Shown: positions 1 through 8,663, counted from the first letter of the stretch. The stretch: 64,000 nucleotides of DNA from Bacteroidia bacterium (GCA_030433355.1 JAUIMG010000009.1:1-64000), one strand, 5' to 3'. The notes: generated by a model not told the origin, from the letters alone. Translations and numbers: made by a program.

Positions 1-402
1 CTGTCCACGCCGTCCCGCTGATTGGTCAGGCCGCCCAAAAAAAACTGGCGACTTTTGAAGTCTTACCTACTTTTTTAAAATCATACTTGCAATTAAGCAC
101 AACAACTGGCTAAAACACGGTAGTGTGTTTTATTTACCTTGTGTCTTTACCTTCAAATATAATTAAAAAGAAAAGTGAAAGGCTTTAAAATGAAATAGTT
201 GAGAATATTAGAGTGTGTTTTATCTTTTTTTTAACATTTGGCTAAAACACACTTCATTTTTAGATTTCACACTCTAATTTTCAATGAGAATAGTAAATAA
301 TATTTTTAACAATGACGCAATTAAGTTGACTCTCAAATAGGTAATACCTAAACCAATAGCACGGAATGTATTCCTTGTAAATGGGGAATTTAAAACTCTT
401 TA
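1..402. other. Gene-poor left edge with inverted repeats
   Basis: No convincing gene lies in this stretch. The first 50 bases are clearly more GC-rich than the rest of the window. The frame beginning at base 3 stays open for 36 codons to a TAA at 111-113, so this may be the tail of a gene cut by the window edge, but I do not recognise the peptide. From 107 to 278 there is a cluster of inverted repeats, listed separately. The last 120 bases before the stop codon of the minus-strand gene at 403 are plain AT-rich sequence in which I see nothing. Confidence 0.5.
107..278. repeat. Nested inverted and direct repeats (TGGCTAAAACAC family)
   Basis: TGGCTAAAACAC occurs at 107-118 and 239-250. AGTGTGTTTTA, the complement of its core, occurs at 122-132 and 212-222. 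The pairs form a tight hairpin (111-118 with 125-132) and an 11-base perfect stem with a 20-base loop (212-222 with 243-253). A competing perfect 11-base stem pairs ATTAGAGTGTG at 207-217 with CACACTCTAAT at 268-278. It shares bases 212-217 with the previous stem, so the two cannot form together. The role is unknown: terminator cluster, protein binding site or remnant of a repeat element. Confidence 0.75.
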
Positions 403-1353
403 TTATTTCAATATCTCTTTTGCTAGTCTTAAACTCTTGGAACTGTTTTTGCTAATTAAGCTATAAGCAGTTAGCTTCCCTCCAAACCCTCTCAAAAACT
501 TCTCTATGCCTTTCACACTGCTACCTTCAAAGTTGAAGTGTTTAATTCCTTTTTGCTTAGTCACTTTCATAGCTTCCCATAATAATAAGCTCATGGAGCC
601 TGAGTTCTTGTGCTTTTCTGCAGCTCCTCCAATGAGGTAATAAGCAGATTTTTGGTCCCAAACCACTGCTATGGCAGCATGGGCATTACTTTCGGTATCT
701 ACTGCTTCTAATATTTTACCACATTGGTACTTCTCTAAATATTTGGCTATTCGCTCAAAAAGGCTCTCATCTTCAATAGGAAATGCCTGATTCTTGGCTT
801 TATAGCTTTCCAACATTAAGTTTTTGAGGACTTCTGCATTCTTTGCTTGCTCTAAATTTAAAGCCTTTTCTGCCTTCTTAATTTGTCTTCTGCAACTATC
901 ACTTAAATCGGCCCATAAGGCTTCTTCACCCTTGCTCAAATCTTGTATGTAAGTAAACATTCTTCTGTCTTCAAAGCTATTCCACTGAAAAGCCAAGCTA
1001 TTGTGAAAATCCAAATGGAATTTTTGTAAAAATTCAGCATGCTTGGGCAGTTGATCAATGAGTTCTTGATAAATCTTATTTTCAAAAGCAACTTTGGTGC
1101 TTTCTTTTTGTCCTTCTGGATAAGCAATAAAAGGACCAGTGTAGGCTGTAAAATGGGGTTGGGCTAATAAAGTCCAGATACCTTTTTTTCTTATCAAATA
1201 GGGCCATACGGCTTGTATTTCGTTTCCTTTTTCTATAACAATAACATCCCAACTGTCTTGCACTACCTCCTTCCACCAAGAGTAATGCAAAGAAAAAGGC
1301 ATTTTGTCTTGATGCTTTTCACTAAAGAGTTTAAAGGCTGTTTTGGCTTCCAT
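403..1353 (-). CDS. FemAB/GNAT-like acyltransferase family protein
   Basis: 316 residues with no signal peptide or membrane segment. The second half (about 130-300) has the layout of the FemAB-like GNAT fold found in peptidoglycan bridge-forming aminoacyltransferases and related N-acyltransferases. A basic helix follows a Ser-Cys-Arg-Arg stretch, then a predicted acceptor domain, and near the C terminus (273-292) the pattern FEGSxVKGIEKFLRGFGG, typical of this superfamily. The donor and acceptor cannot be read from sequence. In Bacteroidota such proteins often lie near polysaccharide or envelope genes, but here the gene stands alone. The ATG at 1351-1353 is the only good start. Family assignment is fairly secure; substrate is unknown. 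Confidence 0.7.
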   Translation of the reverse strand: MEAKTAFKLFSEKHQDKMPFSLHYSWWKEVVQDSWDVIVIEKGNEIQAVWPYLIRKKGIWTLLAQPHFTAYTGPFIAYPEGQKESTKVAFENKIYQELIDQLPKHAEFLQKFHLDFHNSLAFQWNSFEDRRMFTYIQDLSKGEEALWADLSDSCRRQIKKAEKALNLEQAKNAEVLKNLMLESYKAKNQAFPIEDESLFERIAKYLEKYQCGKILEAVDTESNAHAAIAVVWDQKSAYYLIGGAAEKHKNSGSMSLLLWEAMKVTKQKGIKHFNFEGSSVKGIEKFLRGFGGKLTAYSLISKNSSKSLRLAKEILK

Positions 1354-1436
1354 TCAATTCGAATTTCTAGAGTATAAAATAAAGCAATTCATTAAACAAT
1401 ACCGGATTCTTTGTTTCTTTGCAGCAAACAAATGTT

Positions 1437-1904
1437 ATGTGGCAGAGAATTCAAACGTTATATTTAGGCTTATCCATGCTTATTAATGCAAGTATCTTCT
1501 TTTTAACGCTAGCCGTTATTAAGGGGCAGGAGCAAACTGCTATTTTTAATGTGTATGGTTTGTTTAATGAAGAATCTGGAGAAAAAATAGGAGACTCTTT
1601 CATTCTCTTAGTTTATCTAGCTGTTCTTATTTTGGTAAGTTTCATCATCATTAGCATGTTTAAAAAACGTCAATTGCAGATAAAATTGTCGCAGTTAAAC
1701 CTTTTTCTGCAAGCAGGATTTTTAGCTGCCATATTTTTTGTGATGGATTGGGCGAAAGTAAATATGAACTTGATGGAAGATCCTATTGTTGATTATCAAT
1801 TAGGGACTTTTCTAGCACTGCTGCCTCTTTTATTAATTTATTTAGCTGTAAGAGGAATTAAGAAAGATGAGGCCTTGGTGAGAGCGGCTGACCGCATACG
1901 TTAA
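1437..1904 (+). CDS. DUF4293 family membrane protein
   Basis: About 155 residues with four hydrophobic segments and a short charged C terminus, matching the DUF4293 family of small Bacteroidota inner-membrane proteins. The N terminus MWQRIQTLYL is the usual opening of that family and supports the ATG at 1437. A TTG at 1419 in the same frame is unlikely because it lies inside a -7-like box (TTTCTTTG, 1414-1421). Function is unknown. Its stop codon overlaps the stop of the convergent phosphodiesterase gene by four bases. In several Bacteroidota genomes this family sits near rho or other housekeeping genes; nothing here adds a functional clue. Confidence 0.8.
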   Translation: MWQRIQTLYLGLSMLINASIFFLTLAVIKGQEQTAIFNVYGLFNEESGEKIGDSFILLVYLAVLILVSFIIISMFKKRQLQIKLSQLNLFLQAGFLAAIFFVMDWAKVNMNLMEDPIVDYQLGTFLALLPLLLIYLAVRGIKKDEALVRAADRIR

Positions 1905-2398
1905 ATTCTTTTCTCTAACTCGATAACCTCTAACTTATCAACCTTTCCATTACTTAGTTCAAACCGCATCAAGCTTAATACTTGATGGAATCCAACTTTT
2001 CCCGCTGCACCGGGATTAAGATGTATAAGGTTCAACTTTTTATCAGGCATGGCTTTCAATATATGGGAATGCCCGCATATAAATAATTGCGGTGGGTTTT
2101 TCTGAATTTCCTCATATACGCGCTTGTCATACTTGTTGGGGTAACCTCCGATGTGGGTAATCCAAACATCTACTCCTTCTTCTGTAAATCTTAAATTCTT
2201 TGGATATTCTTTTCGTATTTCGGTGCCATCTATATTGCCATAAACGGCTTTCAAAGGTTTGAATTGCTTCAATTCATCTGCTATCTCAATGTTTCCAATA
2301 TCGCCAGCATGCCATATTTCGTCTACATCTTTGAAATAATGCTTTACTCTCGGATGCAGAAAACTATGCGTGTCAGAAATAAGTCCAATCTTCTTCAC
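1901..2398 (-). CDS. YfcE/MJ0936-type metallophosphoesterase
   Basis: 165 residues forming a single calcineurin-like phosphoesterase domain. The metal-binding motifs are in order: DTH near residue 9, HAGDIG near 31, GNID near 55, THIGG near 83 and GHSH near 110. This is the small YfcE type, which hydrolyses phosphodiesters such as bis-pNPP and in some bacteria 2',3'-cNMP; the physiological substrate is not known. Translation starts at GTG (2396-2398), two bases after an in-frame TAA, and no ATG is available. A -7-like TAATTTCG lies just upstream on the minus strand. It is divergent from aroB. Confidence 0.88.
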   Translation of the reverse strand: MKKIGLISDTHSFLHPRVKHYFKDVDEIWHAGDIGNIEIADELKQFKPLKAVYGNIDGTEIRKEYPKNLRFTEEGVDVWITHIGGYPNKYDKRVYEEIQKNPPQLFICGHSHILKAMPDKKLNLIHLNPGAAGKVGFHQVLSLMRFELSNGKVDKLEVIELEKRI

Positions 2399-2446
2399 TT
2401 AGCGAAATTATTATTAATCGCCAATAAACCAATCTTCTATGTTTAG

Positions 2447-2454
2447 TAGTTTTG
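2447..2454 (+). promoter_or_regulatory. Candidate -7 box for aroB-aroA
   Basis: TAGTTTTG is a perfect match to the Bacteroidota -7 consensus TAnnTTTG and ends seven bases before the aroB ATG, implying a very short leader or none. No TTG -33 element is seen at the usual 19-21 base spacing, so the call is moderate. Confidence 0.45.
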
Positions 2455-2461
2455 GAATGGC

Positions 2462-3520
2462 ATGAAAAATCATCAAGAGATAGTCTATGAATCGCTCTTT
2501 GGAGAGGAAATGATAGAGGTCCTGAAAACAGGAAGTTATAGTCAAATTTTCTTTTTAGTAGATGAAAATACAAATCGCTATTGTTTTAAGTTAATAGAGC
2601 CAAAGCTAAAAGAGCTTCAACTAAATTATCATTTGATGGTAATAAGCGCAGGAGAGGAGTCTAAAAGCTTGGAGCAATGTTCTAGTCTTTGGAAGCAACT
2701 TTCGCTTTCTAATGCTGCCAGAGATGCTGTTTTGGTCAATCTTGGAGGTGGTGTAGTTTGTGATTTAGGAGGTTTTGTCGCTTCTGTTTATAAAAGAGGC
2801 ATCGATTTTATACACTACCCAACCTCATTACTAGCGATGGTAGATGCAGCTTTGGGTGGAAAGTGTGGTATTGATTTTATGAATTTTAAGAACCAAATCG
2901 GGAGTTTTCGTTTTCCTGAGAAGACAATCATCAACAGAAGATTCTTAGATACACTACCGAAGGAAGAAGTTCTATCTGCTTATGCTGAAATGATTAAACA
3001 CGCTCTTATTGCTGATCAAACCTATTGGGAAGAGCTCAAAGAGTTAGATTTAGAAGAAACAGCAGATTGGGACGCCTTGATTAAACAGTCTGTAGCTATT
3101 AAATTGTATTTGGTAGAGAAAGACCCGTTGGAAAAGGGAGATCGTAAGAAATTAAACTTTGGTCACACCATTGCACATGCTTTAGAGAAAATTGCCATGC
3201 AAAAAGGAAAACCGATTGCTCATGGTATAGCTGTAGCTGCAGGAATTTTGGTAGAATCTTATTTGTCTAGCAAATACTATCGTTTGGAGGAATCTTCTTT
3301 TAAAGAAATTGAAGCCTTGGTAGTCAAATACTTTCCAAAAGTTACGTTTCGAAAAGAAGATATTGCGGAGCTTTTAAGCGCGATAGGTCAAGATAAAAAG
3401 AAGGAGAAAAATGCAAATAGATTTACCCTTTTAGACGATTTAGGGAAGGCTTCTATCAACCACAATTTGGAATCCAAAGCCATGGAAGAAGGCTTTAATT
3501 ACTATTTAAAATTGTATTGA
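2462..3520 (+). CDS. aroB: 3-dehydroquinate synthase
   Basis: 352 residues, the usual length. AroB converts DAHP to 3-dehydroquinate, the second step of the shikimate pathway, using NAD and a divalent metal. The NAD-binding glycine stretch LGGGVVCDLGGF is at residues 94-105, the KRGI..HxPTSLLAMVDAALGGK segment follows, and the metal-binding NFGHTIAHALE motif is at about 232-242. A second conserved His lies in the following GIAVAAG helix region. The gene overlaps aroA by four bases (TTGA at 3517-3520), so the two are probably translationally coupled. The promoter candidate is at 2447. Confidence 0.95.
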   Translation: MKNHQEIVYESLFGEEMIEVLKTGSYSQIFFLVDENTNRYCFKLIEPKLKELQLNYHLMVISAGEESKSLEQCSSLWKQLSLSNAARDAVLVNLGGGVVCDLGGFVASVYKRGIDFIHYPTSLLAMVDAALGGKCGIDFMNFKNQIGSFRFPEKTIINRRFLDTLPKEEVLSAYAEMIKHALIADQTYWEELKELDLEETADWDALIKQSVAIKLYLVEKDPLEKGDRKKLNFGHTIAHALEKIAMQKGKPIAHGIAVAAGILVESYLSSKYYRLEESSFKEIEALVVKYFPKVTFRKEDIAELLSAIGQDKKKEKNANRFTLLDDLGKASINHNLESKAMEEGFNYYLKLY

Positions 3521-4743
3521 AGTATTTGTGTAAATACAATAGTTTAATAGATTGCAAATCAGTTGATTTGCCTCTATCAAAAAGCATATCCAATCGCTTT
3601 TTAATTGCGAATGCATTAAGCAAAAGACCAATTCAAAATACTTTACTTTCTGAAGCGGAAGACAGCGTAATTCTCAATAAAATAATTACTGATTTAGATG
3701 AAAGAATTAATGTAGGAAAGGCTGGTACAGCTTTTAGATTTTTAACGGCATATCTGTCTACATTAGATAAAACCTTTGTTTTAGATGGAGACAGCAGAAT
3801 GAGACAAAGACCTATAGGTGTTTTAGTAGACAAATTAAGAGAGCTAGGAGCGAGTATCAGTTATCTAGAAAAAGAGGGTTTTCCTCCATTGCAAATTAGA
3901 GGTAATCTTTTGCAAGGAAGAGAGTTAGCTATTGAGGCTACGGTAAGTTCACAATTTATTTCTGCCTTACTTCTTATTGCTCCTAGTATAAAAAATGGTG
4001 TAGAGCTTAATTTACAAGGAGAGATCGTTTCATCTCCTTACATTGATATGACTTTAAAGTTAATGCAGGAGTGGGGTATAGGCCTAGAACAAAAAGGAAA
4101 TAAGCTTATAGTTCAAGAGGGTAATTATGTATTTAATTCGCACTATAAAATAGAAGCAGATTGGTCTTCGGCTGCATTTATTTATCAGTTTTTCGCCCTA
4201 TCTAAACTAAAGACTTTATTTATAGAAAACTTGAGTTTAAAATCTGTTCAGGGAGATTCTAGAACTGCAAGCTTATTTGAGTTTTTTGGAGTGAAGACAA
4301 GGGAATTAGATGGAGGTATAGAATTATTTAAAATTGCATTCGAGAAGAAAGAAGTAGAATTGGATATGTTAGATGTTCCAGATTTAATTCCTGCCTTTGT
4401 AGTTACTGCAGCGGCACTAGCTATTCCAATGAAAATTACAGGAGTGAAGACTTTAAAAAACAAAGAAAGCGACCGTTTATTTGCTCTAAAAACAGAGTTA
4501 GCAAAATATCAAGCTGTAGTGGATTATAACGATAATCAATTAGTCCTTTCAACTTCTTTTGTTTTTGAAGATGGAGTCCTTATAGAAACTTATCATGACC
4601 ATAGAATAGCGATGGCATTTGCACCACTAGCTATTTTTGGAACTGTAGTTATTAATGATCCAGATGTTGTTGTTAAAAGCTTTCCTTCTTTTTGGAAGGA
4701 AATGAATAAGCTAGGTTTAGTAAGCAAGGAGTTGCCTAGCTAA
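3517..4743 (+). CDS. aroA: 3-phosphoshikimate 1-carboxyvinyltransferase (EPSP synthase)
   Basis: 408 residues, slightly short for the family but complete. AroA transfers enolpyruvyl from PEP to shikimate 3-phosphate. Visible signatures are PLSKSISNR at 19-27, GKAGTAFRFLTA around 75, DGDSRMRQRPIG near 90-101, EADWSSAAF in the middle, DLIPAFVVTAAAL, LKNKESDRLF near 319 and HDHRIAMAF from 360. It starts with a TTG inside the aroB stop (TTGA overlap); no ATG lies before residue 80, so the TTG or the TTG at 3526 must be used. The N-terminal motif GKAGTA replaces the commoner GNAGTA, which could alter inhibitor sensitivity; that is inference. Confidence 0.93.
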   Translation: MKYLCKYNSLIDCKSVDLPLSKSISNRFLIANALSKRPIQNTLLSEAEDSVILNKIITDLDERINVGKAGTAFRFLTAYLSTLDKTFVLDGDSRMRQRPIGVLVDKLRELGASISYLEKEGFPPLQIRGNLLQGRELAIEATVSSQFISALLLIAPSIKNGVELNLQGEIVSSPYIDMTLKLMQEWGIGLEQKGNKLIVQEGNYVFNSHYKIEADWSSAAFIYQFFALSKLKTLFIENLSLKSVQGDSRTASLFEFFGVKTRELDGGIELFKIAFEKKEVELDMLDVPDLIPAFVVTAAALAIPMKITGVKTLKNKESDRLFALKTELAKYQAVVDYNDNQLVLSTSFVFEDGVLIETYHDHRIAMAFAPLAIFGTVVINDPDVVVKSFPSFWKEMNKLGLVSKELPS

Positions 4744-5107
4744 TACGTTTTTTCTGCTTCCTTCTAAACTTGCTATTGGAAATTATAGAATACATCTGTC
4801 GGATACCAGAACTAATATAGAGTAAGCTGATGACAAACCATATATAAAATAAAACAGAGTAATTAATGCTGCTGTAATTGTAGGCAACGGTTATTGCCAA
4901 TAATGCATTGTATATGTTTAAAAAGATAGTGATTCGACTTACACGCTTTGGTGCTTTTTGGAAAGCAAAGAGGTTGAGTACTCCGGTAAAGATTAATACC
5001 GCACCAAAAAAATCATCTCCACGAATAATAAACTCGAAGGACATCCCAATAAACAGAAGCATATTGATTAGATATAGTTTCTTATGGGTTAGATATCTCT
5101 TTCTCAT
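4736..5107 (-). CDS. Small four-helix membrane protein, unknown
   Basis: 123 residues with four predicted membrane-spanning segments, a basic N terminus (MRKRYLTHKK) and a very basic C terminus ending in KFRRKQKKR. I do not recognise the family. Its ATG overlaps the stop codon of the preceding minus-strand gene by one base (TAATG), so it is probably translationally coupled to the helix-hairpin-helix outer-membrane gene. Its end overlaps the convergent aroA end by eight bases. The positive-inside rule places both ends in the cytoplasm. The tight coupling hints at a shared process with the upstream outer-membrane proteins, but nothing more specific can be said. Confidence 0.7.
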   Translation of the reverse strand: MRKRYLTHKKLYLINMLLFIGMSFEFIIRGDDFFGAVLIFTGVLNLFAFQKAPKRVSRITIFLNIYNALLAITVAYNYSSINYSVLFYIWFVISLLYISSGIRQMYSIISNSKFRRKQKKRIS

Positions 5108-7194
5108 TAAAACTTAATTCTTAGTTGTGCTTTAACTTCACTTCTTGTATTACCCATAATTTCATCTTTTCCGCTGCCTATTATACTCCTATCTGCATAA
5201 TAAGTTTGACTGTATCTCAGCCATAAATCAATAGACCTACTTATGCGGTATTTTGTATTTACATAAAACCTAGTTCCCCTTCCGCTATATGCCGGAACAG
5301 AAAAGGCGTAAAGAACATCATTTTCATAAGCATAGATTCTACTATCATAACTATCGGTATCAAAAATGGCATAGCGTAAAGAAAAGGAAATAGGGACGTT
5401 TAGATTCCGATAAACAATGTCTTGAAAAACAACAATACCATATTCTCTTTGGCCATCTCCCAATTTATATTGACTCTGTTCAATTCTACTTTTTATCTCA
5501 ATGTTTTTGGTGACTTGATAGGCCAAATTAAATCGAATTAATTGCTGAAACTCTTCTACCACTTCGTTTAATCCATTTTCTGACTCATCCGCATTTCTTC
5601 CTCTTTTCCTTTGTCTAAATCTAACATAGGCATTTAAGCGTTTTGAAGGACTATAATCTATCTGACCAAGAATTCTATTCCCTCTAGAGGGCCCATCTGT
5701 TCTAAACTGAAGCCATTCAAAAGAAAATTGATCAAATAGTAAAGAAACATTCCATTTTTGACTCAGTTTAGAGTTGAAACCAATAAACGTTCCTGATTCA
5801 TTATTGTTAATCGTATTTTCTCCAATAGCATTGCTTTGTAATGGTTTAAAATCATAGGCAAACATTCTATTTTGAAAGGCTAGGGAAAGCTTTGGGTGAA
5901 GAACTAATAAGGCACCATTTGTATAAGCAATACCGCCATCTATACTTTTTGAGATTTCACCAAATAGGTTTAGGTTTTTGTATAGGTAATTATAGTCTAA
6001 ACCAAGAATTGCATTCTCCTCGCTAAGAGCTCTAAACTTACTATACTCCCTTGTATTAGGCACGAATTGTCCACCAAATTGGTTATAAACAGCCGTTACT
6101 CCAATAGAAAAGTTACTTATCTCATACTTTAAATTTCCCCCATAATAACTCACATCAATGGAGTTTTTATCCTCTAGTTCGGATGGCGTTCTATGAAAAC
6201 CACTTTCCGAAATGGAGCTAAACACGACTTCATTGGTTAAACTATCAACCGCCGTTATGTTGCCATCAGCCTTGTTTTTAGAGTAGAAAAGGGTCAATTG
6301 CCATTTTTTCTTTCCAATGGTAATACCACCTCCTCTTAAAAATAGATTTTCTTGAGCCGAAGAATAAGGAACTAAAGAGGGTGCGCTACGCTTCAAAGTA
6401 TAAATATTAGGGTTTCTGCCAAAGGCTAATCCAGACCAAAAAGTAAGTCCTTGTCCAAATTGGGCTTGAAAGTCTCCAAGGGCAATTTGCTTAATAGTAC
6501 CTAAGTCTTGGGCGTAAAAGTGAGCGGAATAAAAGTCAAAGCCATTAGCTTGACTGCCCTGAAAGAACTCTTCTCCAGGGTCTTTTTCTGCAGTAATACC
6601 AAATCTCAATTTATTTGCATAATTGAATCTATATCTAGTGAATAATCGTTCAGGACTTCCTAAATATCTAGCATTCGGCTTCTCTTCTAATTCTTTTTGA
6701 CTTATATCTGAGTAGCCCTTTTGTTCCTCTAAAATTCTGCTATACCGTATAAAAAGATTACTAGAACCTTCTTTAAGCATATACTTTAAATTTATATTTT
6801 GATTGCTAAAGTTTAGTTTCACAACTACGAAAGGTTCTATTCTTTTAATATCTTCTATTTGCATGGCAGAAATAGACTGTAGTTCTTCAATTCTTAGGAG
6901 CTTTCCATTTTTTTCAATATGCTTAAAAATTTGACTAATTTGAATATCGTTCAAAAGACCTAATGACCGTAATTCATCTTGGGTTGTATTATTTAAGTTA
7001 ATTGGATTTTGATAGTATAGCTCCAATTGCTCAAATAGAGTGGTAAAATCAGCATCTCCACCTTCATTAATGGTGAGCAGAAAATCTACTCGATCTTCTA
7101 TAATTTTTTCTTTAGCATCATTTAATTCCTGCGCAGAAATGAAAAGGGGGACAAGCAAAAAAAGTAAAAAATGGACTACTATCTTAGTTTTCAT
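5107..7194 (-). CDS. Helix-hairpin-helix domain outer-membrane barrel protein
   Basis: 695 residues. A signal peptide (MKTKIVVHFLLFLLVPLFISAQ) is followed by a periplasmic helical region (about 45-120) with helix-hairpin-helix repeats of the ComEA type: INLNNTTQDELRSLGLL, then a second hairpin ending in IKRIEPFV. The rest is beta-rich, with alternating hydrophobic strands, many aromatic girdle residues and a final strand ending in LRIKF, consistent with an outer-membrane beta-barrel. Such HhH-barrel proteins are common in Bacteroidota but uncharacterised. It follows the PorV/PorQ-like gene with an 11-base overlap and precedes the small membrane protein with a one-base overlap, so the three form an operon. 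DNA uptake is one possibility because of the HhH domain; there is no direct support. Confidence 0.72.
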   Translation of the reverse strand: MKTKIVVHFLLFLLVPLFISAQELNDAKEKIIEDRVDFLLTINEGGDADFTTLFEQLELYYQNPINLNNTTQDELRSLGLLNDIQISQIFKHIEKNGKLLRIEELQSISAMQIEDIKRIEPFVVVKLNFSNQNINLKYMLKEGSSNLFIRYSRILEEQKGYSDISQKELEEKPNARYLGSPERLFTRYRFNYANKLRFGITAEKDPGEEFFQGSQANGFDFYSAHFYAQDLGTIKQIALGDFQAQFGQGLTFWSGLAFGRNPNIYTLKRSAPSLVPYSSAQENLFLRGGGITIGKKKWQLTLFYSKNKADGNITAVDSLTNEVVFSSISESGFHRTPSELEDKNSIDVSYYGGNLKYEISNFSIGVTAVYNQFGGQFVPNTREYSKFRALSEENAILGLDYNYLYKNLNLFGEISKSIDGGIAYTNGALLVLHPKLSLAFQNRMFAYDFKPLQSNAIGENTINNNESGTFIGFNSKLSQKWNVSLLFDQFSFEWLQFRTDGPSRGNRILGQIDYSPSKRLNAYVRFRQRKRGRNADESENGLNEVVEEFQQLIRFNLAYQVTKNIEIKSRIEQSQYKLGDGQREYGIVVFQDIVYRNLNVPISFSLRYAIFDTDSYDSRIYAYENDVLYAFSVPAYSGRGTRFYVNTKYRISRSIDLWLRYSQTYYADRSIIGSGKDEIMGNTRSEVKAQLRIKF

Positions 7195-8026
7195 CTTTCA
7201 TTCTACTTGGATTAAAAATCAAAGATATTTGAGGGGAAAAGCCTAAATATTGATCATAAGCAGAGGATAATTGAATGTTGAAGTCAGCGTAGTTTACTCC
7301 AAATCCAAAGGAGAAGGATGCCGGAGTAGTGGAGTAGCCTGTTTGAAAGGAGAAAGCTTTATTAAATTGATAATCTACACCTATTTTTAAATCACCCTCT
7401 CGATCAATGTCTTTTACATATTCTGTCATGAGGCTGACTTTGCTTGAAAAAGTGTATGCAAGACCCAATTTCATTAGTGTTGGATATCTTTCATCTTGAT
7501 AGTCGTTTAGTCTTAATCTATTCGGATTAATTAAAACCGCAGCAAAAGTAAGTTCTTGGGTGATTAATGCAGTTAATCCTATGGTAGCTGATACACCTGC
7601 CTTAGATCCATAATCGTCTCCTATTTGCGTAGAAAGATAGTTTAACTGTATTCCAACGCTAAATTTATCGCTCAATTGCATGCCATAACTTAAGCCGAGG
7701 GTGTTTTCACTATAAAGCGAATAGCCAAATTGACTAAAACTTAATCCAAATCCTTGGTTCTCTTTTCCATAGGTAACCGCTACTGACTTTGTTGCTAATT
7801 CGCTTAAAGCAAACCTATTTCCATAATTTAATCCGGCTTGAAAACCTTTAATTTTAGGTAATTGAGCAGGATTGTTGCTAGTACTCCAAACTTCTTTTAA
7901 AAAAATAGAATTCCCTCCTAAACCATAAGATTTTGCTCCCAGTATACCTTCATTACCTGCTAAGGAAGTAAAGAATAATCCCATTCCGATAGAAAAAATA
8001 ACGAAGCGAATTACTAGCTTAAGCAT
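7184..8026 (-). CDS. PorV/PorQ-like outer-membrane protein
   Basis: 280 residues with an N-terminal signal segment ending near SLAGNEG. The mature start (LGAKSYGLGGNSIFLKEVWS..NNPAQL) is the typical opening of the PorV/PorQ branch of the FadL-like barrel family. About fourteen amphipathic beta strands follow, ending near SLIFNP. PorV and PorQ are T9SS shuttle or accessory proteins, but many paralogues in Bacteroidota have unknown roles, and this one is shorter than typical PorV or PorQ. It heads an operon with the helix-hairpin-helix barrel (11-base overlap). I would not name it porQ without a phylogeny. Confidence 0.65.
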   Translation of the reverse strand: MLKLVIRFVIFSIGMGLFFTSLAGNEGILGAKSYGLGGNSIFLKEVWSTSNNPAQLPKIKGFQAGLNYGNRFALSELATKSVAVTYGKENQGFGLSFSQFGYSLYSENTLGLSYGMQLSDKFSVGIQLNYLSTQIGDDYGSKAGVSATIGLTALITQELTFAAVLINPNRLRLNDYQDERYPTLMKLGLAYTFSSKVSLMTEYVKDIDREGDLKIGVDYQFNKAFSFQTGYSTTPASFSFGFGVNYADFNIQLSSAYDQYLGFSPQISLIFNPSRMKDEN

Positions 8027-8111
8027 TGACTGTGAAGGTATTAATTTTTTTCAATTTGCATAAATACTACTTCAAAAGCACCATACAAAGCGTATGCTAT
8101 AGACGAATAAT

Positions 8112-8119
8112 TATATTTG
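8112..8119 (+). promoter_or_regulatory. Candidate -7 box for the plsC-like gene
   Basis: TATATTTG matches TAnnTTTG exactly and ends four bases before the ATG at 8124, so the transcript would be leaderless or nearly so. A TTG at the -33 position is not apparent. Confidence 0.5.
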
Positions 8120-8123
8120 TTTG

Positions 8124-8663
8124 ATGAAGACTTTATTTCAATTGATTTTCAAACTTCTTGGATGGAAGGTAGTGGGCGAGGTGCCAAAAGAAAATAAGGT
8201 AGTTATGATTGCAGCGCCGCATACCAGCAATTGGGACTTCTTCTATGCTAGAGCTGCCTTTTTTATAATGGGTCTTAAGCTGAAATATACCGTAAAGAAG
8301 GAATTGTTTTTTTTCCCTTTAGGACAAATACTTAAAGCATTAGGAGGTATTCCCATCGACAGAAAAACTAAAGGTGGTATGGTAGATAAAATGACCCAAT
8401 TATATAAAGATTATGACCAATTGGTTTTATTAATTACGCCTGAAGGAACTAGAAGTTATTCGCCTAAATGGAAAAAGGGCTTCTACCATATAGCCAATAA
8501 CGCACAAATTCCAATAAGTCTTGGTTATTTGGATTATGGGAAAAAACATGCAGGCATAGGCCCCTTAGTTTATCCAACAGGAGATTATGAAGCCGATTTA
8601 AAAGTAATACAGGATTTCTATAGAGGAATAGAAGCAAAGTATCCGGAAAAGGGTGTGAAATAA
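8124..8663 (+). CDS. 1-acyl-glycerol-3-phosphate acyltransferase-like protein (PlsC family)
   Basis: 179 residues, a short PlsC/LPLAT domain protein. The catalytic H-x4-D motif is HTSNWD at residues 33-38 and the glycerol-phosphate binding motif is PEGTR at 106-110; GGIPIDRKT between them corresponds to block III. The family transfers acyl groups to lysophospholipids or other lipids. The short length and HTSNWD motif suit the small Bacteroidota paralogues rather than the main plsC. The ATG at 8124 is preferred over the in-frame TTG three bases upstream. Its stop codon directly abuts the stop of the convergent response regulator gene. Confidence 0.85.
   Translation: MKTLFQLIFKLLGWKVVGEVPKENKVVMIAAPHTSNWDFFYARAAFFIMGLKLKYTVKKELFFFPLGQILKALGGIPIDRKTKGGMVDKMTQLYKDYDQLVLLITPEGTRSYSPKWKKGFYHIANNAQIPISLGYLDYGKKHAGIGPLVYPTGDYEADLKVIQDFYRGIEAKYPEKGVK

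Noticed and set aside
3-113. 36-codon open frame at the left edge
   Set aside because: Too short, no recognisable peptide and no start within the window; kept only as an observation about the edge.
1419-1436. Upstream TTG start for the DUF4293 gene
   Set aside because: It lies within the -7-like box and adds residues absent from the family N terminus.
8085-8100. CATAC...GTATG inverted repeat before the plsC-like gene
   Set aside because: Five-base arms with a five-base spacer are expected by chance in AT-rich DNA.
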